The notes beneath the pieces are model-generated. The model saw only the letters and a program-made list of their open reading frames with translations. It made no database searches and was not told where the DNA came from. Positions 44,381 to 56,494 of a DNA stretch of 64,000 nucleotides are shown here, in pieces. The stretch is taken from NCBI GenBank assembly GCA_000469685.2, contig LS997567.1:20741108-20805107 (forward strand), in the 5' to 3' direction. The translations under genes and the position numbers were made by a program. Each line of letters opens with the position of its first letter. Positions within the stretch are counted from its first letter, which is position 1. Source of the stretch: Haemonchus contortus. Its lineage: Eukaryota; Nematoda; Chromadorea; Rhabditida; Trichostrongylidae.

Positions 44381-45834
44381 CCAGGGAAGGGTTTCAACTT
44401 CCCATGGAACTTCGAATGGAAACCAAGGTTATCGATAGGGTATGGGAAGTTATTAACAAATATGGAAAATGAAACTGCAAAATGAGTCTACCAAATATGT
44501 TGTGAGCGTTTAAAGTTTGCATGCTTACAGCATGGAGAGATAGTGCCAGTTGATAAGCGCAGTTGCTGGCAATGACCATATGGTCACCGTGGCGTAGTGG
44601 CAGTGGTCTCCGTCTCCAGATGTGACATGAGGGCTTGCTCCCCGTTGTCGTTTTCGCTTTTGCAAAACGTGCTTTCATCCGAATAAAAACTCCTAAACCG
44701 TTTCTCTTACGAACTTAAGTCAGCGCTCTGTTTCGGCTATCATTTGCGATCACCTGTCTTTCACCTATCCCCGCACATCTTTTAAAATTTCTTGCGGTAG
44801 AGGGGAAAACCCAAATTACTCAAAACAGATACGCGTGAGAAATTCGATGCTGATGAAACAGTCCAAGAAAAGAGTGAAGCAGATATGTTGCCCACAAAAT
44901 GCGAATCTCATATGTACGTGCCGTCTCTCCTCAACCATAAACAAAACATATAATCGATTCGAGACCAAAAACTTAAGTTATCTCTACCCCATTTTTTTGG
45001 GTTGTTTCATCGATGTTGAGTTTTCTCGCGTGTCCAAGACTATTTTATATCGGGTGTGGGTATATGTGTTTCGGTGTTGAAAATGAAAGAGCGTTACAAA
45101 AATGACGTAGAGAAAATTCAAATAAGTGAGGTAATAGTTGATAGATAGGTGATCGCAAATGATTAAGGATAAAAAGGATAAAGTTTGGCGTTAATCAATC
45201 CCATCTGAGGGATGCGCCCTGCACACGACTTCCATTCTGAATAGTAGGGGCGTAAAGAGTGCGTATGCAGCCTATACAATGAGTTGCGGTGGTCACCCGA
45301 TGTACAAGTCAGTGCTTTTATATTCCCAGACGGCTTCGGTACCAATTAACCAACCCCGGAGGGATGGAAGGCTTGGCTGGCCTAGGCGGATATCGATCCG
45401 GGACTCGAACCCCCGACCGTGCGTGTGAGATGGTGCGCCACTTGCCACTACACGACCTCCGCCCCAATCACAAATGATCGCCGAAACGAAGCGCTAACCT
45501 AGTAGGAAAAAACGGGGTAGGAGATTCCACTCGGATGAAAGCATGTGTTGCAAAAGCGAAAACGGCAACAGGGAGCAAACCCTTATCGCTCACCTGGAGA
45601 GGGAGACTACTGCCACTACGCCACGGTGACCATGTTGTCATTGCGGGCAACTGCGCTCATCAACTGGCAGTATCTCTCCTTGCTTTAGGCATGCAAACTT
45701 TGAACACTCACAACTTTTTTGCTAGCAGTCATTTAGCAGTTTTAACTTCCATGTTTGTTAATAACTTTCCAAGCCCTATCGATATACCTAGGTCTCTACT
45801 CAAAGTTCCTTGACAAGTTGAAGCCCTTTACTGG
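44381..45834. mobile_element. Foldback element (arms about 370 bp) split by a SINE
   Basis: Left arm 44381-44757. The right arm is 45139-45163 plus 45479-45834, interrupted by the SINE at 45164-45468. The arms share GGTTTCAACTT, ATCGATAGGGTATGG, GGCATGC-type text, GTGGCGTAGTGGCAG (A-box-like) and CTTTCATCCGA. The loop (44758-45138) has one 81-codon frame without a domain. The CATTTGCGATCACCTGTC piece at 44738 pairs with the segment just before the SINE, proving that the SINE came later. Confidence 0.75.
45164..45468 (-). mobile_element. tRNA-derived SINE, copy 2
   Basis: Matches 33541-33839 end to end. A box GTGTAGTGGCAAGTGG, B box GGGGTTCGAGTCCCGGATC, tail of ATCCTTTT repeats at the low-coordinate end. 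Flanked by CGCAAATGAT (45154-45163) and CACAAATGAT (45469-45478), a 10-bp target duplication with one mismatch. Confidence 0.85.
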
Positions 45835-45849
45835 TTAGATGTGCAGTGT

Positions 45850-46610
45850 TGACAGGACTGTTTGTGACACCGTTTGTTTCAGGACGATTTTAGGAGATCG
45901 TTTAGTGTAAGAGGAGGTCGGAAAACAAGTAGAATGGGAAGCTGAGAGCTCTTTCCGACGCGGTTCACCTCGTCGTCCATAAAAGGCACAATGAGGCTCA
46001 CACCGTCAGCCGTTCTGTGCGGGAGCCACGTGGAGCCAGATCCTCGTATTGCCTTCGAAGTATGCGTTGCTTTTAAGGATACTTTCATCTCTAGTATCAA
46101 CATTTGAATCCCTTCGTGTCCCAAGTTTGTTAGTTTCTAAAAGATTCCGCACGACGTTTGCCTCCAGATACATAGGAAGCGCGTTTCTAGAATGCAACAA
46201 GATGTTCGACGAAGCACTTTTTCTATACCACAGGTATTCCTCATGACCTTCACTGATTCGTAACTTCGCGTTCAGGGATGGGAGGGACCCATCCCTCCCC
46301 GAATCCTGTGGAGGTCGTGTTAGCATCGTTAGAATTGAGTTTCTTCGAAGTGTCTACAGGGTCTTCCGTCGTTCTAATTATAGATACATCATCAACATAG
46401 CGCTTCTAGGGCAGAATTCCACTAGTTAATGATGACTTCTTGATGTGGTTCTAGATGACTGCTAACACAGGTGCTATGCGACTATCCACGGCAAGGGCTC
46501 TTTGCGTGTAAACTTGTTGTCAAAGCAAAAAAATGTTGCATTTCAGTGCTGCTTCGATGAGACTCCAAACTTGATCCAGTAAAAGTGAAGAGTCGAGAGC
46601 TTCGGAAAAT
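45850..46610 (-). pseudogene. Penelope-like reverse transcriptase relic
   Basis: The - strand around 46515-46440 reads 'FLLWQQVYTQRALAVDSRIAPVLA', a pattern of the PLE RT block that precedes the active site. The catalytic YVDD is encoded at 46399-46388. Further down, 'SLPSLNAKLRIS', 'WYRKSASSNILLHSRNALPM' and 'ANVVRNLLETN' match the RT thumb region of Penelope-like elements. Stops and frame changes are frequent after 46000. The GIY-YIG endonuclease of this class is not attached here but occurs separately at 50626-51280. Confidence 0.7.
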
Positions 46611-46619
46611 ACAAATCAA

Positions 46620-49333
46620 ATCCGGTACTTCTTAGCCACATGTCTCCATCAACCGGACAGGGCACTGATGCCCTTCCTCCAAAAAGAATTGAGGCGCGAC
46701 GCAATCAATTCATCTACTACCTATTAGACTTCCTGTGGGCTTCTGAAAATGTGGCAGTCATATGGGGTGGGGTCAGGTGAATATGTGGAGAGTGGCGTGG
46801 TCAGTTATACCAAGCCTTTCCAGCTCATACATCGACGTCCTCGCGTGATGTGGTCAAGCATTATCCATTGCAATCGAAAATTCCCCTGTATTCGGTGTGA
46901 AATGGGTGGTCGAAATACCATTCCTCTCAGCTGTTTATAGAATAACCTTACATTTCCAGCAGTACACTTCTAATAGGATCTCATTGTGAAAAAAAAACCG
47001 GTTGAGTAGTGAAGAATAAGCTCATACCCTTCTTGGCGTGAGCGTCTCGCTTTGTATCAAGCTGTGATCTTACAAGGGAAGGATAATTGGTCTCAGTGGC
47101 CATTCAAGATGAGATGTATACCCCCGTAAGTGGTTTCGAACGCTGATCTCAAATCTGTAATCCAAATCTGCGAAACGATTCTGGGAACAAAGTTACGGGA
47201 CTGGGGCCTCCCTGTGTTATACCACTGCACTGAACGGATCAGCGAGTCGAGCGAAACCTTTACCTGTGCAACGGTGGCCTAGGGGATAGTGTGGTGGACT
47301 GACAGGCATGACATCAAGGTTCGTTTCCTTGATGCATGGGCTCGTTTTGCTTTTCATAAAATGCGTCCTAAACGCTAGCAAAACGTTTTGGGCTCAATGT
47401 TGGGCATCTACAGGGCTCTCTCACAATTGAGGAACACTGGAGAGGTATTACAGGGCAAGTTTTTTTTTTGCCTCTCACAGGCCGAATAAGTGTGGAGCTC
47501 CATTCAAACAGGAGAGGAATTCTAAATATTTGCTTAAAATGAGCCTCAAAGGCTTCAAGGAGAAAGAATTCAAATGATTCGTCAGATTAAACGCTCTTCA
47601 ACACGTTACCAGCGCTCTTTTGAACGAATGTGGGATCATCATATTTGGTGGAGGAATTTCTTTCTTGTAGCATGAAGTATACACCAACACTATCCAAGAG
47701 GCGGTAATGAAGTGGTTTCGAACCGTACTTATCGATACTATGAAAACAAGCCCGTTATCCTTTGCGAAGAAGTCGAATTCGTGAAAGACGATAACAATGA
47801 TCCTCTCCGGTCGCCTGATGAGGACAGCGACGAAGGATCCGTAGCTTCGCAAATGAAACTTCCTAAGTTTGTCACGGCAGTCATTTCCACTGTATACCGC
47901 TTCAAATCAACAATGAAGGCTCATAGGGGGAAATTCAGAACAATCCACAGGTGGATACAGGGTTTTGAAGACAGCCATGGTACCTGCCCCACCGCTCCAC
48001 CACGCTCACCTCATGTAAGGGCCTCTTGAAAGTGCATTTACCCCAAGAATAGAATCAACAGATAATCATGTGTGCACACAAAGAGATAAACTATTGTTCT
48101 ACGGTATTTTTTCAACAATGCCAGTTAACTTGTACCACCGCTTCGAGAGCGCGGGCACTATTCCTAGCATCTGTGGACCGTATCTCTCCCAGGTAGGGCT
48201 CTGGTCGGATGAGTTATTCGACTGCCGCCTACCAAAAGCACGGGGAGCTGCCGAAGATTTCAAAACACCATCTTGACTGTTCAGGGTAGAGAGACGTATG
48301 TACATATTCGGCCAGTAGCAGTAAGAAAAATTTTTATTGGATTACTATTCCCCGGAGTCCTAAATTGTGAGGGAACCCTGTAGACGCCCAACATTGAGCC
48401 CAAAAACGTTTTGCAAGCGGTTAGGACGCATTTTATGGAAAAGCAAAACGAGCTCGTGCATCGAGAAATCGTACCTTGATGTCATGCCTACTAGTCCACC
48501 ACGTTATCCCCTAGGCCACCGTTGCACAGGTAAGGGCTTTGCTCGGCTCGGTGATCCGTTCAGCGCAGTGGTATAACACAGGAAGGCCCCGGTCCCGTAA
48601 CTTTGTTCCCAGAATCGTTTCGCAGATTTGGAATGCAGATTTGAGATCAGCATTCGGAACCACCTACGGGGGTATACATCTCATCTTGAATGGCCACTGC
48701 GACCAAATATCCTTCCCTTGTTAGTCCACTGGTAGGCATTGCAGATTTTCATATGACATCAGTTTGTTATCCTGAGCAATAATGAACGGCAGCTGATGTC
48801 GTCGTTCGCTTGCTGTCGAGGAGCTTCTAACACCCACTGACTCGCACTCGACACTCCTGCTCAGTCAAGAAGTGTGCGATTTAGTCTTGCTTTGAACGTG
48901 AATTTTGCTAAGAGCGTCGTGGATGATCAACAAAGGAGCAGGGATCGATTTCCAATTTCCTGACATTCTGAGGAGGATTGCTTCGACGGGAGACCAAAAC
49001 AGTGCCGGTATTAGGAGACAGCAGACGTCCACTTCGACGAACTTTGTCGGAGCAAATTTCTCCGAGGAAGCGATCAAGCCATTAATGGGAGGTGACAAGT
49101 CGTAATGGTGAAGTAGAATGTTGTGGTAGGCTTGTCGATCGCACCTCGTTCGGTCGATTATTGCTCAATGAATGATGAACGACGACGTCAAATACCGATC
49201 GGTAGTATTGATCAATCAACAATGCCCTTTCCCTGCTATAAAATCTATGTTCCTTCTTAAGCGCGTTCGGGAGCAGCATGCTTCCACAGTTGAGAGGCAT
49301 AATCTTATCCAGACTTTCCGAACATCCTCATAA
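46620..49333. mobile_element. Second copy of the 1.23-kb TIR element, split by an insertion
   Basis: 49333-48745 corresponds to 36453-37120 and 47065-46620 to 37140-37580, both in reverse orientation. Between them lies the TTA-flanked element 47073-48720. The outer end at 49333 reads, on -, ATGAGGATGTTCGGAAAGTC, a diverged form of the TIR. The other end is lost where the Penelope relic joins. Confidence 0.7.
47073..48720. mobile_element. TTA-flanked inverted-repeat element, copy B (1648 bp)
   Basis: Arms 47073-47441 and 48352-48720 are inverted copies of about 369 bp. Both contain the tRNA-like unit. TTA flanks at 47070-47072 and 48721-48723 form the target duplication. The site without insertion is visible at about 37133-37140. 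The interior contains the 409 bp shared with copy A plus about 460 bp of its own. The frame 47712-48029 (+, acidic middle 'DEDSDEGSVAS') has no known domain; part of it is shared element sequence. No Harbinger transposase was seen, so this copy is also non-autonomous. Confidence 0.85.
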
Positions 49334-50620
49334 TAACAGGCATCGCGTGGAAAATGCTCGCAAGTATTAATCAGATGCTAAGGTACTATTATCGAACGTG
49401 ATTTATTCCATGAAATAGGTATATGATACATTATTTATCGCGGCCTTTCCCAGGAATAATTTTCGTTTGGTTTTGTGAGCCGCCACTTTTTTAAAGCTTT
49501 TGACCGGTTCGTCGTTCAAGGTGGCCTTGCAGAACGTTGGGTAGGAAGCGTTTGATACCACACTAGTAGGATCATGCGGCTGTCCCCCTCCCGAACCCCT
49601 TAAAAGTTTGAACGCTCTGATCAGAGAACATGAGTTATGAATTCGCGATCAAACACACATACACAACGAAACACTTCGTGAGCGCCACGCCCGTCTAGAG
49701 CGGAGATCAAGTCATGTATGTTTAGGTAACTTAGCTCAATCTCCACTTATTCCAAACTGGCTGCGATTTTTCTCAGCTTACGTTCAATTCGCGCACACTC
49801 CGCCCACTCACTGCTCCCCTACCCCCTTCCCTCCCCTCTCTGCGTGCGGAGCCCAGTACTGCCACTCAACGTCATTAATCCTATCCTGTCGCCTATTAAC
49901 ATACTAAAGTTGAACGCCTTCGGTTCATAGGAACGATATCGCAGCATTTTTGGAGGAGATTGCTAAAATTTACGCGAGCTCGGCGAATTCGATGCTTTTT
50001 TTTTTTGAGAGAGGAGAACGGCATCATAAGAACAACGGAATTTACATGCAATACATGTTGACGCTTACGGATATGATTACTAAAAAAATAAAATCGATCC
50101 GTTGCTCGTGTTTTTAGGATTTGTAATCAGTTCCAGAAACTCTCTTCGAGGAAGATCCCAGATAGAGGTGCTCTTCCCAACTTCAATGAAGATTGATTAG
50201 GCTGTTCAGGAACTGTGTGCATCAACTCTATTATAAAATGTTTTTGAATCAACCTTAACGAATTATGTATTTACTGAGAAGAGAAACATTCTTCCACGTT
50301 CATTGTTCTTTGACACCTGGGCACTTTATTAGATGATCTTTACCTGGCTACAGATTTGTTATGGTTGAACTGTTTTATTGGTTGACTTCCAATAAACTGT
50401 CAAAGACTTGGAAATAGTTTGAAGTTCTTAATATGTGACTTACCCGATCAAGCACCCATACGCGGACAGTTGCAACAACTCCTGGAAACTCGAACGTCAA
50501 AAGATTTCAGCGAAGTGACCAACCTTCTGCGGTTCTAACAGCGTTGACGTCCCACTCGATTACGCACACAACAAGCGGTCTGTGAGGTACCATTAATGAA
50601 ATCAGATAATAACGCTGCAG
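49334..50620. other. Stretch without recognisable gene
   Basis: 49500-49900 has diverged pieces of the GC-rich ~110-bp repeat family (CGTTCACG/CGCCCACTCACTGC-type text, GGAGCCCAG). 49900-50600 is A+T-rich with no frame of note. Confidence 0.4.
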
Positions 50621-50625
50621 TGATT

Positions 50626-51280
50626 TCAAAACCCTCGAAAGGAAAGGATTGGCGAGAGTTCACGTGTTATAGCCATGAACCCATTTAGGTTGTTAGGCTC
50701 CGGATTTTTCGCGCGTATATTGAACGCTTCCAGTATCTTTCTAGCGCCAATCTCATTATCGTAGTCTGAGATTATGCAATCGATGTCAAAATCATTGCCC
50801 TGATCCCCTTTATCTCGGTGCATCCCAAGTGATGTGAGTAGGCTCGACGCCTTTTCCCTGCTAGTTGTTCCTTAACGCGTATGCTAAGCATCCTTCGCAC
50901 CTAATTATACTTTGTCACAGGATGAACACTAAATTTGATACACCGTCTCTAGCTGTGTGCATTCTCCATTTTTCTCAAACGGCCAACTGACTCAATTATT
51001 CGTAGAACATGCCTGGTATGAAGCTTATTGCGGATTTGTAGACATTTGATTTTGTCTGCTGGTAGGCTTATCACGACAGCATCATTAGCCAAATCCACTC
51101 GTGCAATGCATCGTCGAATTTCTGCGCCGACTTTGTTCGGCAGAATGAAGCCGAGATATTCCACACTCTCACGATTCCTCAGAAAATACCTTTCTAAGCC
51201 CTGAACCTTCTTTACATTTGTTTTGAGTAGGTTAAGATTCTTGAATTCATTTTTCTGTAGACGGGTTTAAGAAGGAGCAC
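50626..51280 (-). pseudogene. Penelope-like element C-terminus with GIY-YIG-type endonuclease relic
   Basis: On -, 51164-50949 reads the linker after the RT thumb ('VEYLGFILPNKVGAEIRR', 'DKIKCLQIRNKLHTRHV'). After shifts, 'EQLAGKRRRAYSHHLG', then in 50823-50626 'DFDIDCIISDYDNEIGARKI' and 'LEAFNIRAKNPEPNN', match the second half of the PLE GIY-YIG domain, including the helix with the metal-binding Glu. The GIY and YIG strands themselves are too damaged to read. Live elements use this nuclease to nick the target. It is a separate fragment from the RT at 46 kb and could be the same family. Confidence 0.65.
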
Positions 51281-51330
51281 CAGCAAGAGCCTGCTCGACA
51301 CGTGAGGCCTTTCTTATCCCGAAGAAGAAA

Positions 51331-52020
51331 TTGTCAGCTCAAACTGCGGAAAACATATGTGATAGCTACGGAGACAATGCTCTATCAGAACGCACAGAGC
51401 GTGAATGTTTAGCAGAACTAAGATGGGGTGAAAAAACGGCATCGGTCCCAAAGACAGTTGTCTGTTGCTTGCGGCAAATCAGGCTGATTATCGAAAAGAA
51501 TCAGCGCATAACTACTCGTGAAATAGCGGAAAGGCTTAATATGTCAAATTGGACCATCTACGACCATTTGGTGAAAATTGATTGGGTAACCGCCTTGATG
51601 CTTGGGTATCTCACGAACGCGTGTGAGCGCAGCCTAGTGTGCCGCGCTCCCCTCTGAAGGATGCTGTGCTGAGCTGCGCAGTTTGAAGGTAGCAATAGAA
51701 CAGAAGAGCCCAGAAGAAGACAATCGTATAGGTGAGGTTTCCATCAGGGCAGCGCCAGGCCGCGCTTGTCTTTGAGCACTCGTCGAAATTACTAGAGTTT
51801 CAATGGGATCCTCACCGCATACTCCATACAGTCCAGCTATAGCATTGTCACCCTATCATTTGATTATATCATTGTGGAATTCTTTTTGTGCGAAATCGTT
51901 TGATTCTCTGGATTACTGCAACATGCACTTAAAACGATTCTTTGACTCAAACCCCGGAACCTTATATAAAAGTGTGACAGTGAAACTTCTAGAAAGATGA
52001 CGAATCATTTTAAAGCAGAT
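51331..52020 (+). pseudogene. Mariner transposase relic with internal deletion
   Basis: 51331-51600 carries the N-terminal domain ('NICDSYGDNALSERT', then 'QRITTREIAERLNMSNWTIYDHLVKI'). The middle with the first two catalytic Asp residues is missing or replaced by unrelated text (51600-51830). From 51840 the C-terminus returns: 'YHLIISLWNSFCAKSFDSLD', 'LKRFFDSNPGTLYKS' and 'LLERWRIILKQ'. This is a typical deletion derivative and cannot transpose alone. Confidence 0.8.
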
Positions 52021-52800
52021 GGTTTACGCGTCGTCCAGTAAACGGATTTTTCGGGAAATTTTTGGTCATAGTCGTCCCATAGATCGCCGGGATTTTCCCG
52101 AACAACATACATCTGCTTCATTAGTAGCTTCTACTCTTTTATCCCAGGAATTTGACAGTTTTTCAACCCGTACGTAGATTTTTCGTCAAGGTTACGCCCA
52201 TTTTTGTGTCCAGCCGGCCTGCCATGGTTTTGCGCGTTCCGAGCTTGTTCCAGCCTATACCGATTTCAACGTTTTTGATCTGGATTTTTGACTTAAGTAC
52301 CGTTCCCTTCTTGCAGTTAAGCACATATTTCGCGCGCGCTCCACCTCCATGATGAGGGTGCAGTTCAAGTTGTGCGTGGTTGAAAGCTAGGCTCACTCGC
52401 AAGCTATCAGAACTTCACTACATAGTTTTGCTCGGGCAACGTTCACTTCACGCATGCTCCGCCCGTATAAGTGATGCCAAATCCTGCCACATATGATCAA
52501 TGGGCACGTCGTTTGCCTGTGTTCCTACCAAATCTGAACGTTCTAGGTCCAAGAGAGAAAGCTGGCCCACCCATCGCTCCCGGTGGACGGAGTCGTAGTT
52601 CGTAGTTCCGCCTGCTACCATCAGTGTTGAAATTCTGCTGCATGGAGTGCTACCAAATTTGGAGGCTCTGGGTCCAAGGGAACATGAGTCATATATTTCC
52701 GGTCAAACATACACCCACGCAGACACACACTCAAACAGGTTAACAAACACTCATATAGGATACTTTTTTATAGTGGGATACTTCCTTGGCTGTTTTCATA
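52021..52800. other. Degenerate repeat debris
   Basis: 52440-52720 holds diverged pieces of the ~110-bp repeat family (CGCATGCTCCGCCC, GGTCCAAGGGAACATGAGTC, CACACACTCAAACAGG). No gene was recognised. Confidence 0.4.
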
Positions 52801-53064
52801 GTCCGCCGGCGTGCGTGCCGGCGTGCCGGGGCAGTGCTGCAGTGCTAGGGGAGAGGGAAGGAGGGAGGCAGACGGTCGGTCAGCCCCTTCGAAGGGCTGA
52901 AAAAAAAGAAGAACAAGATCAAAGACCAAACAACCAGGGGCTTGTGCAAATAGTTTTTGACCTCGTCTCTCTTTGTTTACAGCCCTTCGAAGGGGCTGAC
53001 CAACCGTCTGCCTCCCTTCTCCCCCTAGCACTGCCTCGGCACGCCGGCACGCACGCCAGCAGAC
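52801..53064. repeat. 264-bp GC-rich foldback
   Basis: GTCCGCCGGCGTGCGTGCCG... at the left pairs with ...CGGCACGCACGCCAGCAGAC at the right over about 85-110 bp; both arms end inward in AGCCC-TTCGAAGGGCT. The loop is about 65 bp and A-rich. Strong hairpin potential, no coding. Confidence 0.9.
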
Positions 53065-53709
53065 TATGAGAGCAGCCTTTCCGTAAGGGTCGATGTCGCC
53101 GAATGCGTAAGATTGAAAAAAACTAAAGTACGCTGGCTGAAAAGCAGAACAATTTTATCAACTACATAGTTTTCGGGACGGACCTTTGATTCTCTCACGT
53201 TCATAGAGTTGCAACGATGTATTTATTGAAATCATCTCATTGCTACAATTCCACACGAAATTCACAAGTACCTTAATGGCTAACGTTTCAGGTAAATCGC
53301 CTTCCTCGGAGCTTGGAAGGATTGAAACCACCTATGAAGTTACCCAATCATACATCTTAACACCTTGCAAGACCTTAATCTTATCACTTCACTGTATGAC
53401 GTCTCACCTTAGAGACCTAGACGTTTGAAGTCAACTTTATAGATTGCATCTATATGGAACATGGGCCATTGGATATCTTCATAAAAGCCGAAATATACTG
53501 CTGCGACGGAGGTTACGTTAGAACTTCTTTCCCAGCATGACACACAGTCAATATGTATGAGCCTTCAAATAGGCAAATAATCGTTCCTCTAAAAGAGTTT
53601 CCATACTGTAATATCTCGAGGTTGTCGGGAAGGTCTTACACGCTAAGTATAGACCCCTCTTTGGGACGACGACTGCTGCCCAATTCGACCACTGCTTTCA
53701 TGGCCACAA
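53065..53709. other. Stretch without recognisable gene
   Basis: Mostly A+T-rich, with no frame above about 60 codons and no repeat partner found. Confidence 0.4.
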
Positions 53710-53711
53710 TA

Positions 53712-54860
53712 CAGTGTGCGCCATAAATACGGTGACAAAGTAATTGCTGTGCAGAAACCGCAATTCGTATTGATACATGGTAAATTTATGTGACTATTTG
53801 TCATGCATCACATCAACAAAATGAACGCATGGTCATCTGATATAACCGTCTTCTGTACTAATCATAGCTCAAAGACGCTTCGGCTACTCATCAACGGCGG
53901 GCACGCAGAGTGTCTTGAGAAACTTCAGTCCTTCAGTGGAATTCTTCACTGAAATTTCAGTCAACGATTTCTCAGAAGCAGCAACAGTGGTGTGTTTTGA
54001 ATCGCAGGCTTCCCTCTCCACTATACACTGTGCCTACGAACCCATTGTATTGCGGACCGAAAGATTCATAGGCCAACTGGAAGCAACGGTGAAATTGCGA
54101 ACGTCTCCTCGATACGAGTCTTGCTCTTTTTCCATTCGTGAGCAAGTACGCGAGTGCCTCGAGTTCTATCTCTGGAATAATCCTCGACCTTGAGCAACAC
54201 CTTCTCAGAAACGTCTCTTATGAAGGTGTTCTGTTCAATTTTTATACTTTTCTCGACAAAGGTAATAAGCGTTATCGCTCTAAGGGCACAGATTCCAATC
54301 CCAGCAATCGTAGAAGAGGAAAATGGCTACGAAGCATTACCTGTCCCTTCTCATTCTCCTCATCACTTTGGCGAGAAATATAATGTACACCGGCATCTGA
54401 ACATTCCTCCCACGCTGAACACTTTTTCCGTCAGAAGAAATCCTTTCAAAGAGATGCCGCGTGCGAATAGGGCACGGCTTTTGTTTTTCCTCGCAAACTT
54501 CTAGTCAAAAAGCTCCTTGTCAAGAAGTTCGAAATCTATCTAGATATAATTGCACTCACTCTGGGAAGACTTTTTATCCATGTATTAAAGAACTTTCAAT
54601 TCGGCAGCCACTTTTCTCGCGTTTCTGCATGTTTGTAGCTTAATCATTTCCAAGCGATTGTGTCCGGAAAAGAGGTTGTGATCGAGACAAGAAGGTCGTT
54701 TTGAGGACGGCTCACGCGATGCAAGAGACTGTCAGGCGGGAAATTCCGACGAGCGATCCCGGAGTGGGCATCGCTCAATATACGCAATGACGGAATCGCT
54801 GGATGATCGCGAAGCTTCACCGTTTGTCGAAAACTGAAAATTCAAGCGCACAAAACAAAC
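53712..54860 (-). pseudogene. Tc1-like element relic, copy 1
   Basis: The left end reads TA then CAGTGTGCGCCATAAATACG, a Tc1-like terminus. Copy 2 starts at 61460 with the same text. On -, fragments of the transposase C-terminus can be read in shifting frames; close to the left end the last part gives 'VDE.PKRL.AMISTEDGYI', which resembles the end of Tc1-type enzymes. The middle matches copy 2 (GGTGTTCTGTTCAATTTTTA and neighbours). Many frameshifts. I did not find the other terminus. Confidence 0.55.
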
Positions 54861-54869
54861 ATGTAAGCT

Positions 54870-56494
54870 GATGTATATGACAAACATAAGGGAAGGTGCA
54901 GATTTGGAAAAACTCTCCGAAAAAGGTTTTCGCGAACTTCCTTCAAATTGTTATCATATTTATGCGTTTACTTGAACGTTTACCCATGTGCTGTATTGTC
55001 TATGCTTCGAAGATATCGATATTGATTGCTTTATCGTTCTTTCACAGTCCACGCAGAAAAAGGTGCTCCGATGTTCTGAGCTATCGAATGCGCAGTCTGA
55101 GCACGTGAAACTTGTCGTTAAGAAGCATTCCCGAAACTGACCGCTCTTACTTTATGTCCAGGTAGGGCTTGAGAGACTGATTATTGCAGAAATCGTACCG
55201 ACAGCCGAACAATAAAAACATCGTTTGTTGGAAGTGAGTGCATCCACTCCGGAAAGACGAGCAGCGAACAGTAGAATGCTTGAAATCACTGCAGTGAACT
55301 GCTCTGGAGGAGACGGGGGAAAAATGGTCTGGGATTATTGCACGCAACATTGCTGAGCTCAACGAATACAGCCTGTCATCGTCATTTCGGAAAGCGAGAG
55401 AGGGTAAAGGCCGAGGCCAACAAGCCTAGGAGTGATTTCCCACATGCAAAAATCTCCATTGCGATGCTCTTTGCCTTTGATGAAGTGCACAGTCCCGTAA
55501 GAAATCGGTTGAAAACATGGGGCGAGTAAAACGTGTTTGTATTGAAGAAATTCCTACCGACAATTCAAGTGCCGTTTGGTTCGAAGCCGTTCCTGCAATG
55601 CAACTGCTAATTGTATCATCTGTTCTATTGGTTGGGAGGGTACTTGTATTGTAGCTGCTATGCTCTACAGGATCATTTGCCAGGACTGAGGAGCTGGGTA
55701 TGTAAGCTAGACAGCTGCAAGCTGCACCACTCCATGTACGAAATGATTACCATTCAAACGGAAGAACCAGGCACAGTCGTCATTCACCTTATGGTTGTCA
55801 CAGGGTGCACTCTCACAATGAAGACAACTTAGGGGTCACGATCGAGATCTTATGGCATGTAATACAAATAACCGCGAGGAAAACTTTGTAGGCATTTGGA
55901 TCCAGGTCGCAAATTCAAAAATGAACAGAAACTGGAAGTGCATGTGTATTAGGCGTGAACTCATCCCCTGAAGCTTGGTCTTTGATCATACTCTTTGGAA
56001 TCTAGACAATCGACTTTACCATGGCTTGCGAGGACAGATTCTGTGAACCAGGATGGTACGGCGCTTTTATATGACTAGGATTGTGTGATATTAGTTAATC
56101 TCGAAGTCTTGTAGGATTTTGAAACGTTGGTCGGGCAAGTTTGTAAGTTGTTTCCACCTTCTCAGAATCCGAAAACCTCGTGTGAGATTGTATCATTGAG
56201 TTGATTTCAATAATAAAGCCGAAGTTTATGGATAGTCGCACTCGGTATTTATTCAAATAACAGTAATTCCGTTATCGTAATGAAGTATCACTCTGTGGAT
56301 TTGTGAACTGCGGGCGTAGACGAATAGATGCGCTGGAAACGAGAAGTCTGTTTTGCAAATGCTGGTCGCTGTGGAGAATTTGAACTGTATCCGTAAATTC
56401 TTTTCTGTTGTGCTTTGAAACAGTTTTTGGGATCCTTGGAATCAGTAATCACTGACGATATAGGATTTAGCTTATATCTGCATTATTTTTACAG
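54870..56494. other. Stretch upstream of the kinase exons
   Basis: Open frames (54896-55108, 55147-55362, 55338-55529, 55611-55832) show no domain. If the kinase gene is intact, this could be intron with its first exons further upstream. No good candidate for an N-terminal exon was found. Confidence 0.4.

Noticed and set aside
47712..48029. Host gene with an acidic domain
   Set aside because: It lies inside the TTA-flanked element, and its second half is element sequence shared with 32.9-33.1 kb.
52647..53069. 140-codon frame on +
   Set aside because: Most of it reads through the two arms of the GC-rich foldback; the protein is a by-product of the hairpin.
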